Positions 1 to 7,147 of a DNA stretch of 24,957 nucleotides are shown piece by piece; position 1 is the stretch's first letter, and every line of letters begins with the position of its first letter. The translations under genes were made by a program, and so were the position numbers. Origin of the DNA: Halanaerobium sp046541575 (GTDB lineage Bacteria > Bacillota > Halanaerobiia > Halanaerobiales > Halanaerobiaceae). Below the pieces are notes generated by a model. The model did no database searches. It saw nothing but the letters and a program-made list of their open reading frames with translations, and was not told the DNA's origin. Location: NCBI GenBank assembly GCA_046541575.1, contig JBKHDA010000031.1:1-24957 (forward strand), in the 5' to 3' direction.

Positions 1-299
1 TTAAAAAATCAGAGGTAAAAAATTTTGAGGCAGCTGAAACTGCTGTGGCTGCTGCAGCTGGAATTTACAGTACTGGAGAGATTCCTGCTCCTAAAGAAAG
101 TTATATTAATCCGAGATATGTGATTAAAAAAGATGGACAGCAGCTGACTGATTCTTTTAATGATGATATTTCTTTATATCTTGAAGCTGAAAGTGGAATT
201 GTTATTTTACTGGGCTGCAGCCATAAGGGTGTAAAAAATATAATAAATGAAATTAGAGCAGAAATTGGGGATAAAAAAATTGCAGCTAAATCTTTTTGA
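1..299 (+). pseudogene. 3' part of DHPS-like MBL-fold metallohydrolase gene, probably C-terminally truncated
   Basis: The reading frame is open from the window edge to TGA at 297-299, so the start lies outside. The visible ~98 residues carry the pattern of the dihydropteroate-synthase-like branch of MBL-fold hydrolases: STGEIP, then a DD pair, then a hydrophobic strand ending in GCSHKG (nt 213-230), whose His is a metal ligand in this fold. In that family a further ~80-100 residues normally follow, including a terminal GGxHL metal motif. Here the protein stops just where that segment should begin, and no frame of the next 125 bases restores it. I therefore call it truncated. Substrate cannot be told. 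Uncertain points: the missing 5' end, and whether a shorter family variant exists. Confidence 0.65.
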
Positions 300-330
300 G
301 CCAAATTATTTGTATTTAATTTCACTATAA

Positions 331-360
331 CCAGGTACAAAAAGTACTTTTTGTACCTGG
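331..360. repeat. Perfect 30-bp palindrome
   Basis: The 15 bases CCAGGTACAAAAAGT (331-345) are followed at once by their exact reverse complement; one more A-T pair extends it to 330-361. As RNA it would fold into a strong hairpin, but no U-tract follows, so it is a poor intrinsic terminator. The form is like the REP-type palindromes that RAYT (IS200/IS605-like) transposases mobilise; I found no second copy and no transposase in this window. It lies 31 bp after the premature stop of the MBL gene, and its right arm overlaps a possible -35 box. Confidence 0.85.
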
Positions 361-379
361 TACCAATATATGATATGAT
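351..379 (+). promoter_or_regulatory. Possible promoter for the LtaS-like gene
   Basis: TTGTAC (351-356), 17 bp, then TATGAT (374-379), 46 bp before the TTG start at 426. The -35 match is weak (3 of 6) and lies inside the palindrome arm. If real, the palindrome could act as an operator as well as a hairpin. Confidence 0.3.
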
Positions 380-425
380 AAAAGCGAAACGGTTTTAACT
401 TTATTTATGTACAGGAGGAGTTTAA

Positions 426-2327
426 TTGTTAAGTAATTTTGAATTGGAAAAGCGTTTGCGGTATTTGTCGTTAATTCTTTTTCTGAGTTTTGTTATTAAA
501 TATAATTATCTAATGCTGCATATATTTTATGCTCCTTCACTATCAGCACTGTTTATCAGAAATGTATTTTTTGTATTTTTCTATTTAAAATATATAGAAC
601 CTCTGCTTATTTCTAAAAAAATAAGACAGAGGTTGTTTTTCCTGCTCTTTATATTCAGCTTTTTCTTTGTTACTAATTATTGGTATAACCGCTATTTTGG
701 AAATTTTTTGAGTATCAGTGATATTTTCGCAGGTGAGGGGACCGGAGATTTTTCGATGTATCAGGTCCTATTTACTCAGATTTTCAATTTCAGAGATATT
801 GTTATTATTTTAGATCTGGGACTTTTAGGACTGCTGGGTTTTAATTCTCTTCCTGATCTAAAATTGAGCTGTGACTGGGGTCTGGGTGATTTATCTTTTA
901 AGTCTCTGGGACTGAAAGGCAGTTCTGTTTTGACTCTGATTGTTCTGCTCTTATTTATGCAGGTTTTTGTAGGTAGTTACCTGCTGGGAGCTGAGAGTCC
1001 GACTGATCTCTACCAGTTAGGAAGTTCTTATCTGGCTTCCGTTTATGGGATTCTACCTTTATATACAATAGAAACTTACAGCTATCTGAATCGGGAAGAA
1101 GAAAAACCGCGCCCGCTGCTGGAGAATGTACCTTATTATAAAAAACAAACTCAGCTCAGTGGTCAGAAGACTCTTCCTGAAAATACAAATATAATTTTAA
1201 TTCAGGCAGAATCACTTGATGCTAAAATAATTGATTACAGTCAGCAGGGCAGGGAAGTTACACCCTTTTTAAATGATCTTAAAAAAGAAAGCCTGTATTT
1301 TGAGAATTTCTATGCCCAAAAGGTTAACGGCAGTTTTGATGCTGATTTATCAACTCTAACTTCTCTTTATCCTGTTAATCGAAGTTATGTGTTTAGTGAT
1401 ATTGATTTAAGCAGTTTTCAATCTCTGCCTGGCTTACTTAAAGAAAAGGGATATCAGACTCTTGCTTTTCACAATAATGACCGCAACTTTTTTAATAGAG
1501 CAGAAGCTTATCCTGATCTGTCATTTGATCGTTTTTACAGTCTGCGAAATTTTGATGAAGAAATTTATCCAGTACCGGAAGAAAGGTCTCTGGGGGTCAA
1601 TGATTATGATTTTTTTGATTCTGCAGCAGATTCGATAAAAAAAGCAGCAGCTGAAGAGGAGCCATTTTTTGCTTATTTAATTTCATTAACCAGTCATACA
1701 CCTTTTCATTTTTATCCGGAAATTGCTGTTGAAGATTTTGCAGAAGTTAATAATAATCTGGTCCATAATTATTTTAAATCGATTAATTTTCTCGATAAAT
1801 CACTGCAGAATTTTGTTTCTGAGCTGGAATCAGAGGGAATTATGGATAATACACTTTTAGTAATCTATTCTGATCATGAATCAGAAATAAAGACCAGAGA
1901 ATATGAATCAGGACGTGATTTTACTCTCTGGCGCAATGTAAAAGTTCCCTATCATATTCCTTTGTTGATCAAACATCCCGAGCTTGAAAATGAAATTATT
2001 TCTAAAGAAGGAACCACAACTGATATTGCACCAACAATTTTGGATTTGTTAGGATTTAAGCAATTACCCGATCAGTTTGTTGGAAGTTCAATGTATTTAG
2101 AGCAGGAAGACCCAATATTATTTTTACATGAAACCCCACATATTTTAAAAGATGGACAGCTTTTTATTAAAGAACTGGATCAGATTAATAAAGTAGGACA
2201 TTTATTAGATCAGAAAAAAGAAGTGGAATTTTCAGAACAGAAAATTATGGAACTAAATGAAATAATAAATTATATGCGCAGTATATTTATGATCAATCAG
2301 GGTGAAATTTTTAAGGAGGTGGAGTAA
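426..2327 (+). CDS. LtaS-like membrane phosphoglycerol transferase / sulfatase-fold protein
   Basis: A 633-aa protein of the lipoteichoic acid synthase family. About five hydrophobic segments fill residues ~12-190, a linker follows, and an extracytoplasmic alkaline-phosphatase-fold domain spans ~255-575. Family metal and catalytic positions are visible: E262 in IQAESLD, the nucleophile position in NGSFDAD, SHTPFHF, and D483-H484 in YSDHES. The nucleophile position is S303, where LtaS normally has Thr. The start is TTG with AGGAGGAG seven bases upstream. Known relatives move glycerol-phosphate from phosphatidylglycerol onto a growing polymer or glycolipid outside the membrane. The next gene, a GDPD, follows directly, suggesting linked synthesis and turnover of glycerol-phosphate groups. 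It could instead modify a glycan (OpgB-like role), especially if the host has an outer membrane. Confidence 0.85.
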   Translation: MLSNFELEKRLRYLSLILFLSFVIKYNYLMLHIFYAPSLSALFIRNVFFVFFYLKYIEPLLISKKIRQRLFFLLFIFSFFFVTNYWYNRYFGNFLSISDIFAGEGTGDFSMYQVLFTQIFNFRDIVIILDLGLLGLLGFNSLPDLKLSCDWGLGDLSFKSLGLKGSSVLTLIVLLLFMQVFVGSYLLGAESPTDLYQLGSSYLASVYGILPLYTIETYSYLNREEEKPRPLLENVPYYKKQTQLSGQKTLPENTNIILIQAESLDAKIIDYSQQGREVTPFLNDLKKESLYFENFYAQKVNGSFDADLSTLTSLYPVNRSYVFSDIDLSSFQSLPGLLKEKGYQTLAFHNNDRNFFNRAEAYPDLSFDRFYSLRNFDEEIYPVPEERSLGVNDYDFFDSAADSIKKAAAEEEPFFAYLISLTSHTPFHFYPEIAVEDFAEVNNNLVHNYFKSINFLDKSLQNFVSELESEGIMDNTLLVIYSDHESEIKTREYESGRDFTLWRNVKVPYHIPLLIKHPELENEIISKEGTTTDIAPTILDLLGFKQLPDQFVGSSMYLEQEDPILFLHETPHILKDGQLFIKELDQINKVGHLLDQKKEVEFSEQKIMELNEIINYMRSIFMINQGEIFKEVE

Positions 2328-3370
2328 TCAAGTATTTTGTAATTATAATTGCAATAATTTTAATAGTTGCCTTTGTCTACTTTGAGTTCTATTATCTGAT
2401 TAGACCTTCTAAGCTGGGTCAAAAAATTATTGAACAATATAATTTTGATTATCCTGTACTTGTAGCTCACCGAGGAGCCTCTTATAATGCACCCGAATCT
2501 TCACTGCCTGCAATTAAAGCGGCACTGGAAAGTGGAATTGATTATATTGAGCTCGATGTTCAGCGGACAAAAGATGGAGAGCTGGTTATTTTTCATGACA
2601 CCAATCTTCTGAGGCTGACAAATGCCAAAAGTGTTTTTCCTGACAGGGATAATTATGAGCTGAAAAATTTTACTCTGGAGGAACTCAAGAGTTTAAATTA
2701 TGGAGCCTGGTTCAATCTTAATTATCCAGAGCGGGCTAAAGATTCTTATAGTGATTTAACAATCATGACTTTAGAGGAAGTTTTAGAATTTGCAGATCCG
2801 GTTAACACGGGTGTAGGACTGGCTTTAGAGCTTAAAAGTCCCTATTTATATGAGGGAATAGAAGAGGAAATTATAGATATTTTAAAAGCAGAGGAGATTT
2901 ATGAGGTGGAAGATGAGGCACCACATATATTATTTCTTTCTTTTTCACCTGCTGCCTTAAAGCGCCTTTCAGAATTGAGGCCAGAATCTCCCAGAATTCT
3001 TTTGACCAGAAGAAATTTTGTCTCACCCAGGCGCTGGCAGGGCTGGCTTGATATAACTGAAGAAGTTGCTGATGGAATTGGACCAAAGGGGCATGTCAGT
3101 TTCCCCTGGTATATTGGTGCTGCTCATAAAAGGGGGCTTTTTGTCTTCCCTTATGTGATTAACCGCTCCTGGCAGCTTAAAATATTTTCCTGGTTTAGTG
3201 CTGATGGGTATGTTACAGACAGACCGGAAATGCTTGGCAATTTTTATAACAGAGTTCAGGAATTTGGAGAAAGTGTCGGCGAATTTGGAGAAGAATTTAT
3301 AGAGGAAGAGGAAGATTCACCAGAACAGAATAATGGTTCTGAGCAAAATGAAGAAAAAAATAATAAATAA
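2327..3370 (+). CDS. Membrane-anchored glycerophosphodiester phosphodiesterase, apparent ATC start
   Basis: Frame open from 2315 to TAA at 3368-3370. From ATC at 2327 the product is 347 aa: one N-terminal membrane helix (residues ~3-22), then a GDPD TIM barrel, then a very acidic, polar tail (~320-347). Catalytic residues are all present: H48 in AHRGAS, E75 and D77 in IELDVQ, H90 in FHD. The enzyme should hydrolyse glycerophosphodiesters to glycerol-3-phosphate and an alcohol, at the outer face given the anchor. No ATG, GTG or TTG occurs in frame before codon 147, well past the catalytic site, so the first canonical start cannot be right. AAGGAGGT (2313-2320) sits six bases before the ATC, and the ATC overlaps the upstream stop (TAATC, where TAATG would be usual). 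An ATG-to-ATC change or a base-call error is possible. Confidence 0.85.
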   Translation: MKYFVIIIAIILIVAFVYFEFYYLIRPSKLGQKIIEQYNFDYPVLVAHRGASYNAPESSLPAIKAALESGIDYIELDVQRTKDGELVIFHDTNLLRLTNAKSVFPDRDNYELKNFTLEELKSLNYGAWFNLNYPERAKDSYSDLTIMTLEEVLEFADPVNTGVGLALELKSPYLYEGIEEEIIDILKAEEIYEVEDEAPHILFLSFSPAALKRLSELRPESPRILLTRRNFVSPRRWQGWLDITEEVADGIGPKGHVSFPWYIGAAHKRGLFVFPYVINRSWQLKIFSWFSADGYVTDRPEMLGNFYNRVQEFGESVGEFGEEFIEEEEDSPEQNNGSEQNEEKNNK

Positions 3371-3384
3371 TTTCTACAATCAAT

Positions 3385-3542
3385 GGAATTATGCAAAAAG
3401 TTTATGATATAATTTAAATACCAAACTATTTATAAACTGAAAATATTTTCAGATTAGCTTCGGCTTATTTATTATTTTTAAGCTTCGGCAAATTTTGAGT
3501 AGATAAATTATAATCATCAAAATATAAGGGGGCTTAATTATT
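3385..3542 (+). promoter_or_regulatory. Leader region of the alcohol dehydrogenase / mrp operon
   Basis: Two TATAAT boxes lie here (3408-3413 and 3509-3514), both without a good -35 box. Between them are a perfect 16-bp palindrome CTGAAAATATTTTCAG (3437-3452), a possible operator, and two copies of AGCTTCGGC (3456-3464 and 3481-3489). The first copy can form a small C(UUCG)G-capped hairpin followed by a U-rich stretch, so an attenuator or weak terminator for the GDPD gene is possible. No riboswitch class was recognised. Confidence 0.35.
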
Positions 3543-4709
3543 ATGCAGAATTTTACTTTTCAAAACACAACTAAGATTGTTTTTGGTAAAGATACAGAAG
3601 AAGAGGTTGGAGAATATACAGCCAGATACGGCTCTAAGGTACTGCTTCATTATGGTGGCGGCAGTATTAAAAAATATGGAACCTATGATAAAGTAATAGA
3701 ATCTCTGGAAAAAGCAGGAGTTGAATATGTGGAACTGGGTGGAGTTGAACCCAACCCGAAATTATCACTGGTCAAAGAAGGAATTGAGCTGGCTCGAGAA
3801 GAAAGTGTTGATTTTATACTTGCTGTAGGTGGGGGTAGTGTTATTGATTCCGCCAAGGCTATTTCTGTCGGCTATTTTTATGATGGTGATGTCTGGGATT
3901 TCTTTACCAGAGATGCTGAAATTACAGAAGCACTGCCAATTGGGGTAGTCTTAACTATTCCTGCTGCCGGCAGTGAATCCAGTAATGGTGCTGTAGTTAC
4001 TAAGATGGACGGAATGTATAAAAGAGATATTGGTTCTGAGTTAATCAGACCTCAGTTTGCAATTATGAATCCCGAAATCACCTTTACACTGCCTGACTAT
4101 CAGACAGCCTGTGGAGCAGTCGATATTATGGCCCATATTATGGAAAGATATTTTACCAACACCGAAAACGTAGAATTTACTGATAGACTAGCAGAATCAA
4201 CTTTAAAAACTATTATTAATAATGTACCAAAGGTACTGGATAACAACGAGGATTATGCAGCCAGAGCCGAGATAATGTGGGCTGGAACAATTGCCCATAA
4301 TGATTTATTAGGTACCGGTAGAGAAGAAGACTGGTCTTCTCACGGAATGGAGCATGAGTTGAGCGGTATTTATGATGTAGCTCATGGTGCAGGACTGGCA
4401 GTTGTATTCCCGGCCTGGATGAATTATGTTTATCAGCATGATTTAGAGCGTTTTGCCCAATTTGCTGTTCGGGTCTGGGATGTAGATCCTGATTTTAAGG
4501 ATTTAGAATGGACTGCCCGTCAGGGAATTAATAAGATTAAGGAATTTTTCAGTTCAATTGGGATGCCGGTTACTTTAGAAGAGCTTGATATTCCGGCTGA
4601 TCGCCTGGAGGAAATGGCCGAAAAGGCAACTGAAAATGGTCCAATTGGTAATTTTGTTAAATTGGAAACTGAAGATGTATTAAAAATTTATAAAAGTGCA
4701 CTAAAATAA
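3543..4709 (+). CDS. Iron-type (group III) alcohol dehydrogenase, butanol dehydrogenase/YqhD-like
   Basis: A 388-aa, full-length member of the iron-containing alcohol dehydrogenase family, expected to reduce aldehydes to alcohols in the cytoplasm with NAD(P)H. The N-terminal Rossmann part holds YGGGSIKK (residues 37-44), a pattern shared with the NADPH-using YqhD/BDH branch, and AVGGGSVIDSAKA. The four metal ligands fall at D194, H198, H267 and H281, the same numbering as in YqhD. The start is ATG with a GGGGG ribosome site. It ends only 16 bp before mrpE, with no terminator between, so it is probably transcribed with the Mrp operon. That links a fermentative NADPH sink to cation homeostasis. 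Natural substrate is not readable from sequence; butanal, propanal or stress-derived aldehydes are all possible. Confidence 0.92.
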   Translation: MQNFTFQNTTKIVFGKDTEEEVGEYTARYGSKVLLHYGGGSIKKYGTYDKVIESLEKAGVEYVELGGVEPNPKLSLVKEGIELAREESVDFILAVGGGSVIDSAKAISVGYFYDGDVWDFFTRDAEITEALPIGVVLTIPAAGSESSNGAVVTKMDGMYKRDIGSELIRPQFAIMNPEITFTLPDYQTACGAVDIMAHIMERYFTNTENVEFTDRLAESTLKTIINNVPKVLDNNEDYAARAEIMWAGTIAHNDLLGTGREEDWSSHGMEHELSGIYDVAHGAGLAVVFPAWMNYVYQHDLERFAQFAVRVWDVDPDFKDLEWTARQGINKIKEFFSSIGMPVTLEELDIPADRLEEMAEKATENGPIGNFVKLETEDVLKIYKSALK

Positions 4710-4725
4710 ATTCGGAGGTGCTTAA

Positions 4726-5232
4726 ATGCTGCAGAAAATTTCTGCCTTTATCTTTTTAATGATTGTCTGGATCATCTTTTCAGGAAAAATAACGGTAGAT
4801 GTTTTAATAATAGGCAGTGCAGCTTCACTTTTAGTAACATTATTTTTTAGTGATATGTTATTCAGGGAGGTTCACCGTGAACTTCCCTGGTATCACTATC
4901 TGCGTAAGCTGGTGCTTTTATTATTATTTATTCCTGTATTTTTTTATGAAGCAATAACTGCTGCTTTAAAAGTTTCTAAACATGTTTTTGAAAAAAATCC
5001 TTCCTTTAATCCTGGAATTGTTAAGGTTAAGACTGAACTAACAGATATTACAGGTTTAAGTCTGCTGGCAAATTTAATTACTCTAACTCCAGGAACATTA
5101 ACTCTCGATTATGATAGAAGCGAAAAAGTCTATTATATCCACTGGATTGATGTAGAGACAGTGGAAGAAGCTGAACTGAAAAAGAAAATAATTGCTCGTT
5201 TTGAGCGCTGGGTAGGGGTGATTTTTAGATGA
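4726..5232 (+). CDS. mrpE: Mrp antiporter subunit E
   Basis: 168 aa, the normal MrpE length, with hydrophobic segments at ~1-23, 25-45 and 60-85 and a soluble C-terminal part. The tail motif ANLITLTPGTLTLDYD followed by YIHWIDV is the family signature. MrpE is a small membrane subunit needed for full activity or assembly of the Mrp Na+/H+ antiporter. CGGAGGTG (4713-4720) precedes the ATG. Its last four bases overlap the mrpF start (ATGA), so translation is coupled. It begins the unbroken run of antiporter genes ending at 11763. Confidence 0.93.
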   Translation: MLQKISAFIFLMIVWIIFSGKITVDVLIIGSAASLLVTLFFSDMLFREVHRELPWYHYLRKLVLLLLFIPVFFYEAITAALKVSKHVFEKNPSFNPGIVKVKTELTDITGLSLLANLITLTPGTLTLDYDRSEKVYYIHWIDVETVEEAELKKKIIARFERWVGVIFR

Positions 5233-5486
5233 TTGTAGGTCTTGCTATTTTTTTTACTGTACTTTCAATTATAGTTTCCTACAGGGTAGTGGTTGGGCCA
5301 ACAATTACTGACAGATTAATTGGAGCTGATACAATAGGTATTTTTATGTCGATGGTAATGCTGATGATTGCCCTGGAATATGATATTAATCTTCTGGTGG
5401 ATATTGTTCTGGCTTATGCAGTTTTACTTTTTATAGATATGTTGATTTATGCTAAATACTTTGAACACGGGGAGCTGTATAGATAA
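5229..5486 (+). CDS. mrpF: Mrp antiporter subunit F
   Basis: 85 aa with three membrane segments, as usual for MrpF/MnhF. The family pattern YRVVVGPTITDRLIGAD is seen near the N-terminus (residues ~18-34), followed by a central helix and an LLFIDML helix near the end. MrpF is an integral subunit of the hetero-oligomeric cation/proton antiporter. The start overlaps mrpE by 4 bp and the stop overlaps the mrpG start (TAATG), both signs of tight translational coupling. Nothing is missing relative to the family. Confidence 0.93.
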   Translation: MIVGLAIFFTVLSIIVSYRVVVGPTITDRLIGADTIGIFMSMVMLMIALEYDINLLVDIVLAYAVLLFIDMLIYAKYFEHGELYR

Positions 5487-5827
5487 TGCCGATTAGACTG
5501 ATTGCTGCATATTTTTTGATGATAACCGGTTCGGCCTTTGCTGTAGTTACAGTTCTGGGTCTTCTGCGTTTTCCAGATGTTTATACCCGGATTCATGCCA
5601 GTGCTGTGGTGCTTACAATATCAGCTGTGCTGGTGACCATGGGGACTGCAATTTATGTCTGGGAATTTTTCTTAAGTGCCAAAATAGTCCTGGCCGGAAT
5701 CTTTTTTCTCTTTTCTAATCCGATGGCAACCCATGCAATTGCCAGAGCATCTTATAAACGGCAAATTGCTCTTCCAAAAGAATATGAAATTGATGCCTAT
5801 TCTGACTATTTAGGGAGAGATCTTTAA
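5486..5827 (+). CDS. mrpG: Mrp antiporter subunit G
   Basis: 113 aa with three predicted helices. GLLRFPDVYTRIHA (residues ~25-38) is the diagnostic MrpG/MnhG stretch, and SNPMATHAIARAS near residue 80 is the second conserved block. It acts in the membrane arm of the antiporter with E and F. It overlaps the genes on both sides through TAATG junctions. The C-terminal ~20 residues are hydrophilic and end in a short, unconserved tail. Confidence 0.93.
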   Translation: MPIRLIAAYFLMITGSAFAVVTVLGLLRFPDVYTRIHASAVVLTISAVLVTMGTAIYVWEFFLSAKIVLAGIFFLFSNPMATHAIARASYKRQIALPKEYEIDAYSDYLGRDL

Positions 5828-6069
5828 TGGAAATTCTCGAGATACTCTTAGTCATATTTTTAATTTTTTCAGCTTTAATGGCTGTTCGATTTGATGAAGA
5901 ATTAATTTCTATAATATTTCTATCAATCTTTTCTTTGATTTTAACAGCCCTATATTTACTGCATAAGGCTGCCGATGTTGCTCTGGCAGAAGCGGTAATT
6001 GGTGCTGGTTTAAATACAGCAATATTTATGAGTGCTATCAGTCAGATAAGACATGGAGATTCCGACTGA
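5827..6069 (+). CDS. MbhD-like (DUF4040) subunit, equivalent to part of the MrpA C-terminus
   Basis: 80 aa, three helices. The block DVALAEAVIGAGLNTAIF (residues ~48-65) matches the DUF4040/MbhD domain, which in classical Mrp systems is fused inside the C-terminal part of MrpA and in Mbh/Mbx complexes is a separate small subunit. Here it is separate. The conserved acidic residue in AEAVIG is kept; in structural work on Mrp and Mbh complexes this region lines an ion path. It overlaps mrpG by one base (TAATG) and is followed by a 23-bp gap holding the ribosome site of the next gene. Confidence 0.85.
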   Translation: MEILEILLVIFLIFSALMAVRFDEELISIIFLSIFSLILTALYLLHKAADVALAEAVIGAGLNTAIFMSAISQIRHGDSD

Positions 6070-6092
6070 AAACTCAGCCGGAGGTGTAGTTT

Positions 6093-6812
6093 TTGAATAA
6101 ATTAATGAAAAAAACTTTAATTTCAGCAGTTCTTTTTGCTGTTGCTTTTGCCCTTTTTGAAAGTTTTTCTCTAATACCTGAATATCAGGGGCTGAATCAG
6201 GGTTTGTCAAATTATATTATAAAATCAGGTCTTAATGATACGGGTTCACTGAATCTAATTACAGCTGTACTTTATGATTATCGAGCTTTTGACTCTTTAG
6301 GAGAGAGTACTGTTATTTTTGGAGCTGTAAGTGGGATAGTACTTATTTTATCCCGCAAGATGCTGCCCGTTTCCTCCAGAGGGCTTTCTTTTATTGTCAA
6401 AAGAACCCTGGGTATTATGACTCCCTTTATCGCTCTTTTTGGCTTTTATGTGATTACTCACGGTCATCTAACACCAGGTGGAGGTTTTCAGGGAGGAGTA
6501 ATTCTGGCTGCGATTTCAATTATTTTCAGTATAGTATATGGAAGTGCTTTTGATTACCGACGCTACAGTCCTCAGACTAAAACAGCTTTAGAGACAGGGG
6601 GAGCTATGACCTTTTTGGGACTGGGACTGGCCGGTATTGTGATGGAAGGTGCCTTTTTACATAACCTTGGTTTTTTGACTGCAGAAACTGGAACTTTAAT
6701 TTCTGCCGGCAGTATTCCCTATATCAATATTGGAGTTGGCTTTAAAGTTGGGGCAGGGCTGGCCATAATTTTTTACAGTATGATTCAAAAAACTTTTGAG
6801 GAGGATTTTTAA
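6093..6812 (+). CDS. mrpB: MbhE-MrpB fusion subunit
   Basis: 239 aa made of two parts. Residues ~1-90 resemble MbhE / the last part of MrpA: a first helix, a polar loop, then NLITAVLYDYRAFDSLGES leading into another helix. Residues ~95-239 are MrpB/MnhB, with the hallmark GHLTPGGGFQGG at ~128-139 and four helices. Stand-alone MrpB is usually ~140 aa, so this is a fusion of two subunits that are adjacent but separate in Mbh-type operons. The start is TTG at 6093 with GGAGGTG six bases upstream; an ATG at 6105 is too far from that site. The stop overlaps mrpC (TAATG). Confidence 0.88.
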   Translation: MNKLMKKTLISAVLFAVAFALFESFSLIPEYQGLNQGLSNYIIKSGLNDTGSLNLITAVLYDYRAFDSLGESTVIFGAVSGIVLILSRKMLPVSSRGLSFIVKRTLGIMTPFIALFGFYVITHGHLTPGGGFQGGVILAAISIIFSIVYGSAFDYRRYSPQTKTALETGGAMTFLGLGLAGIVMEGAFLHNLGFLTAETGTLISAGSIPYINIGVGFKVGAGLAIIFYSMIQKTFEEDF

Positions 6813-7147
6813 TGTTTAATAATTTAATTTTTATTATCCTCTTTATGCTGGGCTTTTATGCTTTGATTATGAAAACAAATTTAATTAAAAACGTAATAGG
6901 TCTTAATTTAATGGAGGCCGCTGTATTTTTCTGGGTAATTTCTTTTTCTGATATTGGAGGAGAGGTTGCAATCCATAAGATGGGAGAGGAAATAACCAGA
7001 TTTAATGATCCTGTACCTCAGGCTTTAACTTTAACGGGAATTGTAATTGGGGCCAGTACTGCAGCTCTGCTTTTAACTCTGATCATAGAATTAAATAAGT
7101 TTAGCGGCACCATTGACCGCGAAGAAATAGAGGGGTTGAATGACTGA
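6812..7147 (+). CDS. mrpC: Mrp antiporter subunit C (NuoK-like)
   Basis: 111 aa with three helices. The C-terminal block DPVPQALTLTGIVIGASTAA is the family signature, equivalent to NuoK of complex I, and an early Asn/Glu-containing helix (GLNLMEAAVFFWV) carries the buried Glu typical of MrpC/NuoK. It connects the antiporter-like subunits to the rest of the membrane arm. It overlaps the preceding gene by TAATG and the next by TGATG. Confidence 0.93.
   Translation: MFNNLIFIILFMLGFYALIMKTNLIKNVIGLNLMEAAVFFWVISFSDIGGEVAIHKMGEEITRFNDPVPQALTLTGIVIGASTAALLLTLIIELNKFSGTIDREEIEGLND

Noticed and set aside
331..380. Palindrome as an intrinsic terminator of the MBL gene
   Set aside because: The stem is strong but is followed by a mixed sequence (TACCAATATATG), not a T-run.
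2765..3370. ATG at 2765 as the start of the GDPD
   Set aside because: It would drop the membrane helix and all catalytic residues, which are readable in the same frame upstream, and has no ribosome site.
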